A stretch of DNA of 64,000 nt, taken from Calamus simplicifolius (Eukaryota; Streptophyta; Magnoliopsida; Arecales; Arecaceae). How positions within the stretch are numbered: position 1 is the stretch's first letter; the number at the start of each line of letters is the position of its first letter. Below, piece after piece: positions 21,429 to 36,400 of the stretch. Made by a program: the position numbers and the translations under genes. The notes beneath the pieces are model-generated. The model was given only the letters and a program-made list of their open reading frames with translations, made no database searches and was not told where the DNA came from. The stretch lies in NCBI GenBank assembly GCA_900491605.1, contig UESW01000114.1, forward strand, positions 1 to 64,000, read 5' to 3'.

Positions 21429-24400
21429 GTAAGCACTCCATGTTGGTAAACAGCTGAATTATTACATCTTCTTTAGTAGATGTTACTGTTCTTTGTAATT
21501 AAGGTGTGCCGGAATGATATTAACTGATCTTAGCTATATTTAAATAAATCCCTAATTTCTTTGGATTTCTTATGAATCTTCACCCCTTTGTACGTTTGGC
21601 CCAAGTAATGCTGTCGTTCTTGAACTATCTTCTCTCACCTAAATTAGATTCATGGAGCCATAGCCAAGTAGGATACCTTTTCTTTTTGTGCATTAGAGGT
21701 TGATATATGTTAACCTTTGATTCAGAAGTGTTTGTCAGAAATATACTGGTTCCAAGCCTTGTCTTGACCATGGCAATGTCCAGTTAGAGAATATAAACTG
21801 ATTTATTATTCCATCTAAAATTTGAACATGTCAAAATTATGTAAATAATGGAAGACATGAGATAAGCTGGCAAAGTATAAATTTGGTAGGTATTTATGCT
21901 TCACCACATAGCCACATTTATTTTAAAATGGTTTGTGTTTCCTTATCAATCTGTATTATCAGATCATGTCGAGGCTCTTTTTTCCTCCTCTTTATGGCTA
22001 CTTGTTGGTTATTATATAATGCACATATATTGGACCCATGACTCATTTATCGTTAAATTGTAGTCTTTAGTGATGGGCTACATTAATAACATTTTGGTCA
22101 TTAAGTAGTTGTAGAAGAGAAGATGTCTCTCACTATCCTTCTGCATCCTGCCCTTCTCCTTCTACGTCTTCTAGTTTTTTTTTCTTTTTCTTCCACGTCT
22201 CTCTCTTTCATTTCTAGCCTTGGAAGACTTTGAGGAATTTTATGCTTAGCTTGTTTAGATCTTCTGCCTGTTCTTTTGCAGACTTGATAGTGGTTGCTTG
22301 TATGGATATAATTTTCAGTCAATGCTTGAGGCTCAGATGAAAAAACTTAGGATGTGTTTTGTTTTCGAGAACAATCTTGTTTTTCATTTTCATTTTCATA
22401 GAACACAAAACACTAAAAAAACATGTCTGATGAGTGATAACGAAATAGTTTTTTTAAAAATACAACTATAAAATAATAGAAAATAAAAATGGTTTAAGGA
22501 TGTTTTCACTGTTTTTCATTCGAATAAAGATGAGAATAGGAAACTAAAGGTAAAAACTTGAAAAAATAGAGTATATAGTATTTCCTTTAATTCTTTTCAC
22601 CTATCCTTTTAAAAAATATCATTTATAATGAAAATAAAATATAGAAAATAATTTTTGTTTCCATCTACTAAACACATTTTTTAGAGATCAAAAGCAGAAA
22701 ATGATAATTGTTTTCAAAAAAATAAAATTAGAAAACATTCTTGAAAACTGAATGCAGCCTTAGCTTCTTTGTGGAGAAACCATGTTTTATTTAATTTCTC
22801 TTTGGAGTGATGTGCATAGCAAGAAATAGCTTAAGGGGCTGTTTGGTTAATCATCAGTAGTAGGATCAGTGATCCAACGTTATCTCCTTTGATATGAGAT
22901 ATTTCAATAATTAAAGATCATCGGTGATCAAACATTACTATGTTTGGGATACTATGGAAATAAAAGATCATCATGCATACAATACCAATAATATCCTGAA
23001 AAACTTATTGCATAATATGCTTATATATATATAATAATAATATTATTATATTATACATATTTTAAGTATAAATAATATATATAATATAATATAATATTAA
23101 TAATAATACTATAAATATATTAAGTGTTAAATATTAATATAATATTATACTATATAATTTTTTATTAGTATATTAATAATACTATACTATATTACTAATA
23201 ATACTATAAATATTAAGTGTTATATATTAATAATATTATACTATATAATTTATTATTATTATACTATATATATATTAATATTATATCATTTTAATAAATA
23301 ACAATATAATTTTGTAATAAAATATATGGTTAATATATGTAATAAAAATAATATAATTTTAATGATAGTACATTACATATTATAATAATTAATAATATTA
23401 TATAATTACATATTAAAACTATATTAATATAATATATTATTATATATATTTATATATTATAAATGATACATTATATTATATTGTAATATTAGGGGAATGA
23501 TTAAATACAGGAATAAAGTTGTGCCAATTTTTTTTTGGTGAAGATCACCATCACCATAGTGATCCAGCATTCACACCCTCGGGTGAGATTAGGATCATCC
23601 CTTAGATAGTGATCCTAATTTCATGGTGATGGCACATCACTGCCCAAATAGGAATACCAAACAAAGTGAATCTTATCACAGAATTACCAGTGATCTTTGC
23701 AAAATCACCCCATACCAAAGAGCTCCTAATTAGTTGGACTGAGTTCCCCAACCATCAGTTAGTGGAAGTATGAAAGCAACCATCCCGTAGCTCAACAAAC
23801 CATAAAATGCATTCTGTAAATTGGCTTTTAGATAGTTTTTAGACCAGTATTTTAATACAGCACAATTACTTTGTAATTTTTAGATTGGAATCAGCGACAT
23901 CATCAGAATCTCCATGGACACCACCAATGATGTAATGGGAGGTTATTCTTGTAATTTTACCTGAAAATAATTATCTTTGATTTAATTAGAACATAAGGAT
24001 AAAAGTATTGAACTGTTCTAAGGGCCTTGCATCATTCAATCTGGTGCGGATACTTTATTGCATATCTAAATTCACAATATTATCAATATGAAATTATTGA
24101 TCATATTTAAATTATTTTTTGCCCTTTTGAAATCAAACAAAAAAATATGTTGATAGTTCTGACTCCTTAATCTTGAATTTCTGTAGACAGATAAGTTAGA
24201 TGTTCGGCTGAAAGCAGTGCAATTACTTGGCAACCTCTTTGCTTTACCTGGTGTATCAATCCCGGAAACTTTTCAACCACTCTTCTCAGAGTTTTTAAAG
24301 AGATTGACTGATAGAGTGGTGGAAGTCCGTGTTTCTGTAATTGAACACTTGAAGAATTGCCTGATCTCAAATCCTTCCCGACCCGAGGCTCCTCAGATAA

Positions 24401-27400
24401 TAAGTAGGAGGCATATTCCTTTTTTTTTCCTGGTTAGCTAATACACGTTTGATTACTAATATCATTTCTGGTATGATGGTTGACCTTATTTTCAGAGGCA
24501 CTAAGCGATCGATTATTGGATTATGATGAAAATGTTCGGAAACAAGTTGTTTTTGCAATTTATGATGTGGCTTGCTGTTCATTGAAAGTCATTCCAGCTG
24601 AGATAGCTATGCTGGTCGCAGAACGACTTCGAGACAAATCTGTTTGTCCTTCCTATGTCTATAACTAATTGATTAGCTTTATTTTTTATGATCCATTTCA
24701 TAACATGGTTTTCCATCTTTAATTATTTTCAGCTGTCTGTCAAAAGATATACCATGGAAAGGCTGGCTGATATGTATAAACTTAGTTGCACGCAGAGCTC
24801 TGATAGCTCGACAGATATTGAAGATTTTGAGTGGATACCAGGGAAGATATTGAGATGCTTATATGACAAAGATTTTAGGTAAGAATTGTGGAAACTTGTC
24901 TAGGACAGTGGCAATTTTGGTTGCTCATGTGGTGTTTTGTTGACACATGTTACTTGACATTTGTGAAATGGATCAAAATTTCATTTACATCAATGAAGAT
25001 ACATGGGCTCCATAAAGAGGGGGTGCTTTAATTATTGTTGAATGTTGTAGGGGAGAAAGTTGAAGCACTAATGGAAGTGTGTAACATGGAGGAAGTTATG
25101 AGAAAGGATACTGAAAAGCTTGAAATAGCATCATGGATAGCCCTAAAATGTAATACTTGTCAAATGATATTCATGGAGCTAGCCCTGAATAATTGGGAGA
25201 GGCCTGATAGTTATATTGTATGATATGTGTAATGGAATAGTGTTGACCATAACCATGACACATGTTCCAACAATTCAGGGCTAGCTTTATGAATTCTTAT
25301 TTTCAATCGTTCATATAAAGGGCTGTCTTGAGCATTAATGCAAGTTTTTATAAGTCCAACTTCTTTAATTCGGTCAGTCTTAGATTTTGACCGTCTCCCT
25401 CAAATATGTCATCTAATGAAGGACCAAAATGCCTGTCTGTGCCATTTCTCAATTGTGGTACTTGTCATGCCAACAGCTCAATAATACTATCCTAGGTGCC
25501 GATATTTATACTTGTTTTATCAGTCAATATTATCATGTGTTGGCTTTTATTTATGCATTTTGAGACACTATTCACTTGTATAGGATGACAATGACATAAA
25601 ATAGTCATTCTACATTAACTGTAGTTTAGAAACAGAGGTGATCCTTTCACCATTGTATATAATCTTCTTGCAGTGCTGCCAATATATGGCATTGCATTGT
25701 ATTTGCAACATTCAAATTGTGTTGTTCAATTGTAAAGAAGTCACAGGTTCCTATGAAGTTTTTTATCATGGATTTTAAGCCTAAACATAGGCATCTAATG
25801 TTTGTTTATATGACAAATCACTTGAAACAAACCCGTATACATGTTAAACAACAACCAGCACCAACACTGATATCAAAAATGATATCTGATCTTAATTTTA
25901 TGGACTAGTTAAGCTATATTTTTGTTTCAAACCTGTGTATATTCTAGTGTAAATCAATTGTAATTGGTCTAGTTTACGAAGAATGATTGAATAAAATGGT
26001 GTATCTGTGCGTGCTGATTATGAATCAAGGGTTAAAGCATCATGACACAATATGTTCTGTGCCTGCTTCTACTAGCATGGGACACTGGCAGGTTAAAGGC
26101 TGTGTGCAAACGTTCCAAGCACTGGCATAGCACAGCATTTATTGGACATAATGTGCCAGTGCTGGGATGGCATACACCACTCGCGTGTGATAACTCAATT
26201 CTTTTGATGAATCTTCTCATTAACTTGTATTTTTTTATAACGGTGCTAGCCAATTGCCTAAATGATATGATGCCCCAACTTGAGCTGACTTGTGAGTCAC
26301 ACCATCATGTTATGCCACACTTTTAATCCTTCTGATTTTATTTACTGTAGCCTGTGTTTCTTAATATTGATGCCTACATTAGTTGAGAAATGCTTAATGT
26401 AATTTTGTGCCAAAAGATGGTGCCTTTAGTTTTTTAGTTCTTTTATTCATTTTAGAGTTTCGGGAAAACAAGGACTGAAAAAAAAAGTGTTAGAATGGTT
26501 GTGTAAATATTTCATCTTTGTTGTCTTGTATCTGTAAGTAAAGTTTGACCAAGTTTTTTAATTTCAACTAGTGTGTTTGGTATTGGCTGTACTAAAATGA
26601 AACCAGCCCTCATATAGCATTTCTTTTGGTTCAGCAGACTTTAATTCTTTTGAGTGTAACAACAACAATAAAGCCTATAATCCCAAACTAGTTGGGATTG
26701 GCTACATGAATCATTTTTTCTCCATTCAGCTTTGTTCTGAGCCATATTTTTGTAAGATGCAAAAATTTTAGATTTTTTTATTACTTTCTTTTCAATTCTT
26801 TGACTGTGGCCTGCCCATATTGTTAATTTAAGTTGACATACGGATGGGATATTAGTTTCATTTGTGTTGTCTTTCATTTTTGAGTTGAAAGGGGAGCATG
26901 CCTTCAGGTAATAGATTGCATATCTGAAAGACATGCTAGAATGATTTAATTGATTCGGTTTGTTTTGAGAAGACTGGCGTACAAGAAGCTGTCTCCCTAT
27001 GTTGATGGGTCAAATTTGTTCAATATGAAGTAAGATTTTGCTTATATTCCATGAAATCTCAAATTATAATGCCAACAATTTTGGCTGTTTTATATTGTAT
27101 TTTAATGTTTATGTTGTTTGGACAGGAACAAGAGAAAATCACAAATAATTTATATTTATTTATTTTATAATTTGCGATGTTTGCCTTTTTTTTGTAAACT
27201 TTTTTCTTGCAATTTTTTCCTTTGATGGTGAATAGTTACTTATATATATGATTTTGGATTTGAATCACTTAATTGGAGGAAATTTTCGGTTTTTGGCTTA
27301 CTGAAGCAATGGACAAAACCAGGCTTTTTTCTTCTCTGGCTTTTTGAGACAAGATTAGGGAGGTCTAATCACTTTCTGCCAAAACCAAGTTTGAGAACTT

Positions 27401-30400
27401 ATTCTATACAACCTTAGTATTTCAGGAACCAGTTGTGGGATATTATTAACAATTAGTGGTAGCTTGATTATTGTGAATTTAAAGCAGTTTCTGCTTTCTT
27501 TTGTGTTTCTGTATGGCCTTTAGGAACATCTTATGGCTTGCTAGAAAGAGACAATTAACATCAAAAAACAAAGAGATTGTGAACTTGTGGATTGGGAACA
27601 GTACTTCCCCTATTTGAAGTCTCTGTGTTAAGAGCTCCGAGATACTGCCTTGTTGTACAGGCATTCTTCTGACATTTTATTCTAGCTACTCTAGAAATGA
27701 GGATGTCTGTTTCTTTGCCCTCATCAATCAGAGAAAATTATGATTCGAGCGAATTGTAGGTAATTGGTATAATCTAATTGTATTGAGAAATGTTGGGCCT
27801 CTTTTTGCTTAGTTGGCTCTGTATTTTGTAGGAAAAACATTTATCCTTCATCTTGGGGAGGCATGATAGTCCGTGGTCCTTATCCTAACACTTTGTTAAT
27901 TCCTTTGTTTTTTCATGACTAAAGCTACTACAATAAAATATTAAGTTGTTGGTTTTTCTAAAACGATCAATAAATTCTCTGTTGCAGCAGTATCTAGAAT
28001 GAGTCAACACCATCCTATGAGTGAATTATTCATTGAAATATGATTTTTGTTCCTAAGCCTCAAAATACATGCATTCTGCTGTTTGTTCTTGGAAGTTTGT
28101 TGCGGGCTCAGCATATTAAGGTTTTTGTGCAAGGTTACTTTTGTTGGATGATAGTACACCATTAAGTAACTTGTTTTTCCTACTTTTCTCTTTGAAGAGG
28201 ATATGCTTGTAACATTTTGAGGAACTTCATACAGATCAGAGACGATCGAGCTTATTTTATGTGGTTCTTTATTCCCATCTGAGTTCTCAATCAAAGATAA
28301 AGTGAAACATTGGGTAACAGTTTTCTCAGGGTTTGATAAAGTTGAGGTCAAGGCTCTTGAACAGCTTCTTGTGCAAAAGCAAAGGTTTGTATAGATACCA
28401 TCATGATTTTGTGGGATTTCTGATGGTCCCTTTAGTTAAATAGCTTGTATTTGATAGTCTTTGCACGGATTTCAGGTGATTTCCTCTTGGATTGCAGGTT
28501 ACAGCAAGAAATGCAGAAGTATCTGTCTGTTGGACAGACACATCAGGTTTGCAAATATTTGATATTGTCAGTGCATTTACATAATTTCAGGATGCTGTTA
28601 CAAATCAGTGTTGCTGAAAAGCAGGAAGATGATCCAGAGCACCAAAAGAGAATTTCTCTCTCCTTCCGTAGTATGTCACGCATGTTCAATGATCCTGCAA
28701 AGACTGAAGAGAGTTTTCAGATTCTCAGTCAGCTAAAAGATGTGAATATATGGAAAATTCTAACAAGCCTACTCGATTCGAGCACTAGTTTCCATCAGGC
28801 ATGGTCATATCGGGTATTTATCATTCCCTGATTCAAGTGAATTACCTTTTAAGGTTCTAATTCATAAAAGCAATTATAACATGGTCAGTATACATCATAG
28901 CTTAAAAACAGCAAAGTGCTGTAGCTTGTAGCATAAGTGTTGCTACATACATTTTAACATACATCAAAAAGCTAAGTGACATGTAAGTAGTTAATCAGCT
29001 GGATGTCAGCTGTCGATTTTGGGATTATTATGACATAAATTCCTTGTTTGCAGGGTGAATTGCTTAAGATCCTTGGAGAAAGGCACCCACTTTATGATTT
29101 TATGGGGATGCTTTCAATAAAATGTTCAAATCTACTCTTCAATAAGGAGTTTGTTCAGCAGATTCTTTCAGAAGCTTCTGTACAACAATCTGTTGGAAAT
29201 ACAAAGCTTGTGTTGTCATGCATGAATCTACTTACGGTAACATATACCCTCTGCACACACCATGTCATTTGGATTTAGATATTCAAGTTTTATGATAAGC
29301 AACTTCTATGATATTTAGGTGTGACATTTTGCTGCTGCTATTTGACATGATATATCCAAACAAATGGATCCTTCCACAGAATGGCAGGGTTTGAAATTTT
29401 TAATAATATCCTAAAATCATCTGCTTGCTAAAGTTGGATCCGTGGATCCAACTTAACATGGACCTTCTAACATTTAAATAGTTTGATGGAAAAAAAAGGT
29501 TAGTTTAAATTGGTGTGCTGAATGAATCAATAAATCTTGTTGAGTCAAATCTTAGATGAAATGGTGTTAGCTACTAATACATGGATTCAATTGCACCATA
29601 TGATTCAAAAGTCAACACTGTTCTCATGATCCTCAAATACATTTGAAGCCAGCATGTGATTAAACTATCAAGTCTATTGTCATGATTATCAGATACAATT
29701 GAAGCAGAAGGTTTTAGTTGAAAACTAAAGCTTAGAAGTGATTTTGTGACATTAACATGCTTAGAGATGAACAACCAAATTGGGATGGCCTGTATTGTGT
29801 GAGAAGACCCTAGGAATAGGATAATTTAGGGTTTAAAGTGGCTCTGTTGCTTGCTGTCCAAGTCCCGAGAGCTGGGCAGCAATGAACTAATATTAGTTTT
29901 CTAGGTGAAGGAAGGATCAAATGACCCTACTGTACGCTTTTATTTGTGGAGGATAGCAGAAATGAAAATCTTCAGTTTTCAAGCCTCAACCGAATAGTTT
30001 GTTATAAGGTTATAATCAGTTTTCAGCAATTTAAGGCACACAGATTTAGACAAGTAACAATAACTTTCTGATCTGAATGATCAAATAATAGAGATAAGTA
30101 TTGAGATCCCTATTGACATTGAAGTTGACAAGTATTTCAATGTGGTGATTAAATATTAAATACTAGAAATATATCTAAGGGAAACTGAATCTGATGATAA
30201 TCATTGAAATAGTAGTGGCGTCTGGTTAACAGAAAATACTATAGGTAGCAGAATTAGTAAAGAGGAGAGGATAAGAAAGAATGGAGGAGATACAAGAGAG
30301 AGGGAAGGGAAACAGCTGCTTATAGCCTTTACTTCATGAAAACATTTTCAACCTACCTTTTGATGGAAAAACCCTTTCTGGACTTTTAGACTCAACCAGC

Positions 30401-33400
30401 CCCTATCAAGTGCCTAGTTATAGTCATTCAGGACTTCTGCAAATATAGAAAGAAATCCCTCAAAAATCTTGCTAATTAACCCTCTATTTGGCTCTTAGTA
30501 GGACTCTTTAAAAGGTAACAGTTACTGTAGCGCGTGCTGTTCATGCTACACTGATGGAAACAGTAACTTCGAGATACTTTCCTGTCAAAAACACATCAAT
30601 TAATGAAAGAAACAACGTCAGACCTAAAAAAATTTTGAACAAAAAAAAAAAGAAAAGAAGCTTGGACTGTTGGACTTTCGTTGACCACACTATGAACCCA
30701 AAGGATGCTCCGCCGTCACTTAAATCTAACTTTTGCTTAGTGGCGCAGATTCTAACTTAAATCTAACTTTTGCTTAGTGGTGCAGATTCTAAGGGGCTGT
30801 TGCAAGCTGCTATTGTCACTTATGTTATTATCGTAGGCTAGGCTGTGCCATCTAGTGCATGGCCATCACCCCTGCCTCATCTGCTTTGCTGTTCTAGTTC
30901 TGCTGATATTTAGTGTGATTTGTGTTACTGAAACCTTATGTCTGGTGTCATGGCGATCCTATAAACTTTGCAGTTTCTTTTAAGCTACCTTAAGAGAGTT
31001 GATTTCCTTGCTTGGCCTCTGTTTTCGTCTTTGGATTCCAGGCTAAAGATCTGAGTAAAAATCCAGAGAGAAAAGTGAAGAGAGGAATGGAGAGAGAGAG
31101 GGGAGGGTGGAATCCATGTGATCTGTTCTGTAAAATTATCGCTGTATTGCAGTGCCTGAGTAGGTCTTGAAATAGTCTTTCACTCATCAATAGGTGGGCC
31201 TTATTACTATCTTGTGCTGTTCAACATTTCTAAAACTATATGATATCCAACATTGGTCAGGAGTTCCTCATGTTTTACTTCTGGAAGAAACTAACCCTTC
31301 ATTTGTAACTGTATTGATGGGGGTTTCTCTACATAGCTATATGTAGACTTCTTACAGATAAGGACGAAGAGATTCACCAGGAATGGAAGAGACACATGGA
31401 ATGGAAAAGAGGCATATAAAGAGCAGAAAAAGAAACATTATAAGGTGCCATGAAAAACCTGAAGAGAAGTGAAAATCAACCAGAGCCAATAAAAATGGCT
31501 GAAGACATGAAATGATGGCTAGTAACTTTGAAATCAGTAGAAGGTGCACTGTACTCAGAGAAAAGAAAGAGAAGAAACATGAAAAGTGTAGAGACCGTAA
31601 AAAGAAATTCTTGAATAAACAAGAAATAGATTGGAATTTTATCAGGGTGCTTTGAATGGTTGGTGGAGGATTTGAACAGGTGAATAAGAGGTAATCAAAT
31701 GCATAAACGGAGTGTCTTGGCTGTAAAAGCCAATGTCAACTCTAGATTGATTGTTCAACTACAAAAAGAGCTGTTGGGGATATGAATCATGGTCTGCTGT
31801 TGTAACCAAAGAAAAGTTTACAAATGTGACTAGAGAAAGGAAATAATCGAACAACGCCCAAACTCGCTGATAGACCTGGTTTCATGTGAATGTCCTAAGC
31901 GTGCATCCCTGATTAGGTCATCATGTAACTAAGCAAGATTTGGATGAGCCATGAGAACATTTCATAGTATCAACTATGGGGGCAACAGCCTTATATATAC
32001 TACTAGAAAAGGTTGAAGCATTCGAAATATATGTTAGAACTGTAGAAAAAGGCATTCCAATGCATGGGCTTGTCTGCTATTGGTTCTGAGGAGGGTCGGA
32101 TGTGTGCAGCCTTTCTCTCGCTTATGGAAAGGCTGTTTCTGTGTTTCACATTCATGACACTCAGGTCATAATTGAGCAACTATATTGTTTCACCAAGGTC
32201 AGCCTTATATATGGTAGAACTGTGTGAGCACTATAAATATAGAAGAACGTTTAAATATTGTGCAAGTTACTATTTTTTAAACACCAGGACTTTTGATGCG
32301 GTTCAAGAGTTTTTGGTCATTAATGGTGTAGCTATGAATGATAGGATTCTTTTTGAATAAAAACCAAGATTGTTAATCCTGCTATTTTTAATTTCTTATG
32401 CTTGAGTATAAGTTGGTGCATGTGTGAGAGCACACTCCAAATATTTTAAAATAATGCATTATCATTGTGGAGAAGAAATCATACACCATGTCTGATCTTT
32501 ATGCAGCAGAAAGAAAGGACATGTGGTAATGTCTGAGTAATCAATTCCAAGCTGGTATGTTCAGCTTGGCTGTTTGACATGAAAGGATTTAGGATCCAAG
32601 TTCAATCAGGTTATCATTCCATCATCTTTGTTGAGATAATGTTCTTAGTGCTTTCATCATAAGTTCCTTCCCAAGTCACCCTTGTTTTTGAAGATCTTGA
32701 CACACCTCATAAATGAATCGATAACAAGCTTCTCCTTATTTTATCCAATCTCTTTCATGATTGAGTGCTCGAGTGTGTGTAAATATTTGTAGAGAGGGGA
32801 ATTGAATATTCTAATTGAAGAAGATGTAATTGAAGAAGATGTAAATTGCATGCTCCTATTAAGTTGGGAAGAGATATGTATGAGTGATTTAGGGTTTAGA
32901 TCCACTAGAATTTAATAAGTCTTGTGGCTCTGTTCTCTAATCTGGTCTTTGGATATTATTAGCTATGAACAATGTTAGCCTGTGGTAAAGTAAATTTATT
33001 TGCTGTGAGAACATTTAATCCTCAGGCAGTCTAAGAGCTTAACATTGTCTTCTAGTGCCTCGTGAAATTTGACTACATGAGAAAGACATTAAGATGGATA
33101 GAATCCATATTGCCATAGTTGTGAATATTTCGAAATCCTACCCTTTGGTTGTTTGAGTCGGGTTTCTGGAGGAAGGGGAGATATATGTGAGAGATGGGGA
33201 AATAACTAGTAGTTTGTCGAAAAAAGTGGAGGATGTAGCATGATAAGGGTTTTTATTTGCTAGTATTAGCTTTTGCCATTTTGGTTAGCAAGTTTATTGG
33301 TGATTATTGGAAGAATGCATGGTAAGTTGGAGTGTAGTTGTTGAGAAGGTGCTTCACACATAGATAAGCATGGAAACAGCAAGTAAATATTCAAAGGAAT

Positions 33401-36400
33401 TACTTTTGTGTTATTTCTGAAGAAGCTTTGTTTGCTGGGCTACTTGTGTTCTTCATGGAGTCTGCCATTATTTTCATAGATTGTATAGTCCAATATTTCT
33501 ACATTTGGTTCCATGATTGCTGCACAAGCTGTCTTTGAGAAGCAGGAGGAAAACTGCTCAAACTTTTCTATGGGGAAGTAGGAGTGGGTTTGAAGAATGC
33601 ACGTAGAAAAGAAGCTGAAACGAACATTTAAGTAGTGTGTATATAGTTGAATGATTTTTAAATGTCATTTTAAGAATTTTATGGGAATGTTTGTTATTTT
33701 GGATATTGGGGTTTTTACATTGCATGATTTTCATAGGTGCAGTTTTGATGGTCAATGAAGAAGATGAACATATACAATTGTAGCTCTAGAAAAATGTTGG
33801 AAAATGATATGTAATTTGGCATAGTTTTTTCATTAGAATGTATAATGGATAGTATCACAATCCTTTGCCTGTACATATCCTCAAGGATGAACTGCTATGC
33901 AACACCATAAAATGGGGAAATTAAGAGGCATATTTTAGTAGGATAATCTAGAAGGGCCAACAGATGATTATTTGGAATGTGTCGCAAGTCTTGTTTCTTA
34001 TTCTTCTCCTTTGCTCCTTGGAAGCTATATTGCTTTCAAAATTTCTCTTTTTCTATGCATTGTTAGTCTCTTGTTTTTGATACTGCCTTTTCTTTCTTTA
34101 TTCTGGATTTGATCTTTTCATCATATGGAGCTTAGTTTCAGTTTTTTTTATTTTTATTTGTATTTTTTTAATTTTCCATGCTTTACTTTCAGTTTTGCAG
34201 CTCATATTAACATTAAAAGATCAGGTGCATGTCTGCATTCTTTCATGGTTTCAGCTTTGAATTTGCACATTCCAAATCAATCTAATGTGTGTTCGTTAAC
34301 TTATAGCGGACAAAGCCACTTCAGTTATGTCTATGCTTGAAGCTGTACAGCTCTACCCCTTTTCCAATCTTTTCCTTAGAGGATGAGTCCCATCTTATTT
34401 TGTTGCTCCACAATTCTTCATAACGCTTTCTTTTGAAGCCATTTCAAGCATTCAACAAAGTTCCTGATTTCCAAAATGTAACTCTTAACTTGCTAATTAA
34501 TGACATAATCTTTTATCTCAAGTAACATTATGTATTACCCCTATCTGGGAGTATTGAATGCAGCTTGCAGCTAAGTCAGTTTATCATTGCAAAAGAATCT
34601 TGGTCTCCATTAAGACCTGGAGTTTAGATTTAAAATTAGTCCTGGAGGTCACTCTTTACTGTAACTCATGTTGGATTTTGTTACTGGTGCCTAGAGAACG
34701 GTGACTATGTCAAACTTTTCAGCTGAGAATGTGACTATCTTTGTGAGGCTTTAACAGATATGATATTGCCAGAATATGCTATGAATGTGACTTTTATGGT
34801 TGGACTAGGACTTGGCTAAAACTAGTAACTCAAGTGCTGGTAAAATATAAAAGCTCAAGCTTCAGGTTCTGGGTTAGGAATTTGTACCTCCTGCATTATG
34901 GTTCTGCTTGAGGCCAAAAGTCTATACATACATCTTAGAAATCCAATTGCAAAATTTCTGTTAATTTTAACTAAACCAGCATCTTGTATCATGTTGACTA
35001 CAATGATTTAAGGATTATCAAATTGCTTTTTTCCAGATTATTTCGGGTTTCTCTCCCTTGCTTTTGGCTGGTTGTGAAGAAGATCTCATTCGTCTTCTGA
35101 AAGAGGACAATGAAATAATTAAAGAAGGTATCACTCATGTTTTGGCAAGGGCTGGTGGAACCATTCGTGAACAGCTGGCCATGACTTCAAGGTGCAGAAC
35201 TGGTCAAACTTATAGGAAGAAATTAAGCATTGGTGTTGAGATATGGTTTTTGATATTCTGTTGGTTTTGATTGCAGTTCTGTTGACCTACTATTAGAAAG
35301 GCTATGCTTAGAGGGTACGCGGAAACAGGCAAAATATTCTGTACAGGCCCTTGCAGCAATAACTAAAGATGATGGTCTGAAGTCTCTCTCTGTTCTGTAC
35401 AAGGTTGTCTTGGCCATAATTCAGTGTCGATAACTTTATTTCATCTTACGAATCCAATTCTTTAAGGAACTTCTGATTATTGATAGCAATTGCATTAGAT
35501 GACATTTACAATTGGGTTTACAGAGGCTTGTGGATATGTTGGAGGAGAAAACACACTTACCAGCCATATTGCAATCCCTGGGATGTATAGCCCAGACTGC
35601 TTTGCCAATTTTTGAAACCAGAGAGGATGAAATTGTAGGGTTCATACGGAGCAAAATCCTGGAGAGTAGTAATGTATGCTTACCGTGATCAAAGTTGACA
35701 GAACTTTGTATACTTTTTTATGGTTTTTGACAATATGATAGGTATTAACTGTTTATTGTTTCATTATTTGTATCAGAAGGGTGATGGAGTTTCTACACAG
35801 AAGACTGAATGGAGTGAGAGAAGTGAACTTTGTTTATTAAAGGTAAGTAAGTATTAGGAGAATCATTTTTATTTTTATTTTTCTGTTGTTCATAACCTGA
35901 TTATGCATGATCATGAATGTGCCATATCCCTGTTGACACCAGAATCATATTAATTGTTAAGTGTGACTTTTGCTGCACCACCCTGCATTGTTTCCCTCAT
36001 GGACCATATTTTGCATGTAAACTGCAGATCTTTGGCATTAAGACTTTGGTGAAGAGCTACTTGCCAGCCAAAGATGCTCATTTACGGCCAGGAATCGAAA
36101 AACTACTGGAAATTCTAAAAAACATTCTTTCATTTGGGGATATTTCAGAGAATATAGAATCAAGGTATTGAAGAAACCCTGCTGACCTTAATATATGGGG
36201 TGTTTTTCGAGTGCCTTTATTTTCCTATACAAATTTTGTCTGTTATAATATTTAACTGAAGAATAGTGCCCTTTACAGTGCTGCCGATAAGGCCCATTTG
36301 AGGCTTGCTTCAGCAAAGGCTGTTCTTCGGTTGTCAAGGCATTGGGATTGCAAAATACCTGTTGACGTTTTTTATTTGACCTTAAGAGTGTCACAGGTGG

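Noticed and set aside
28571..28624. Upstream start for PDS5 exon 11 (acceptor at TTTCAG/GATGCT)
   Set aside because: That choice brings an in-frame TGA after eight codons; the acceptor at 28624 keeps phase and family similarity.
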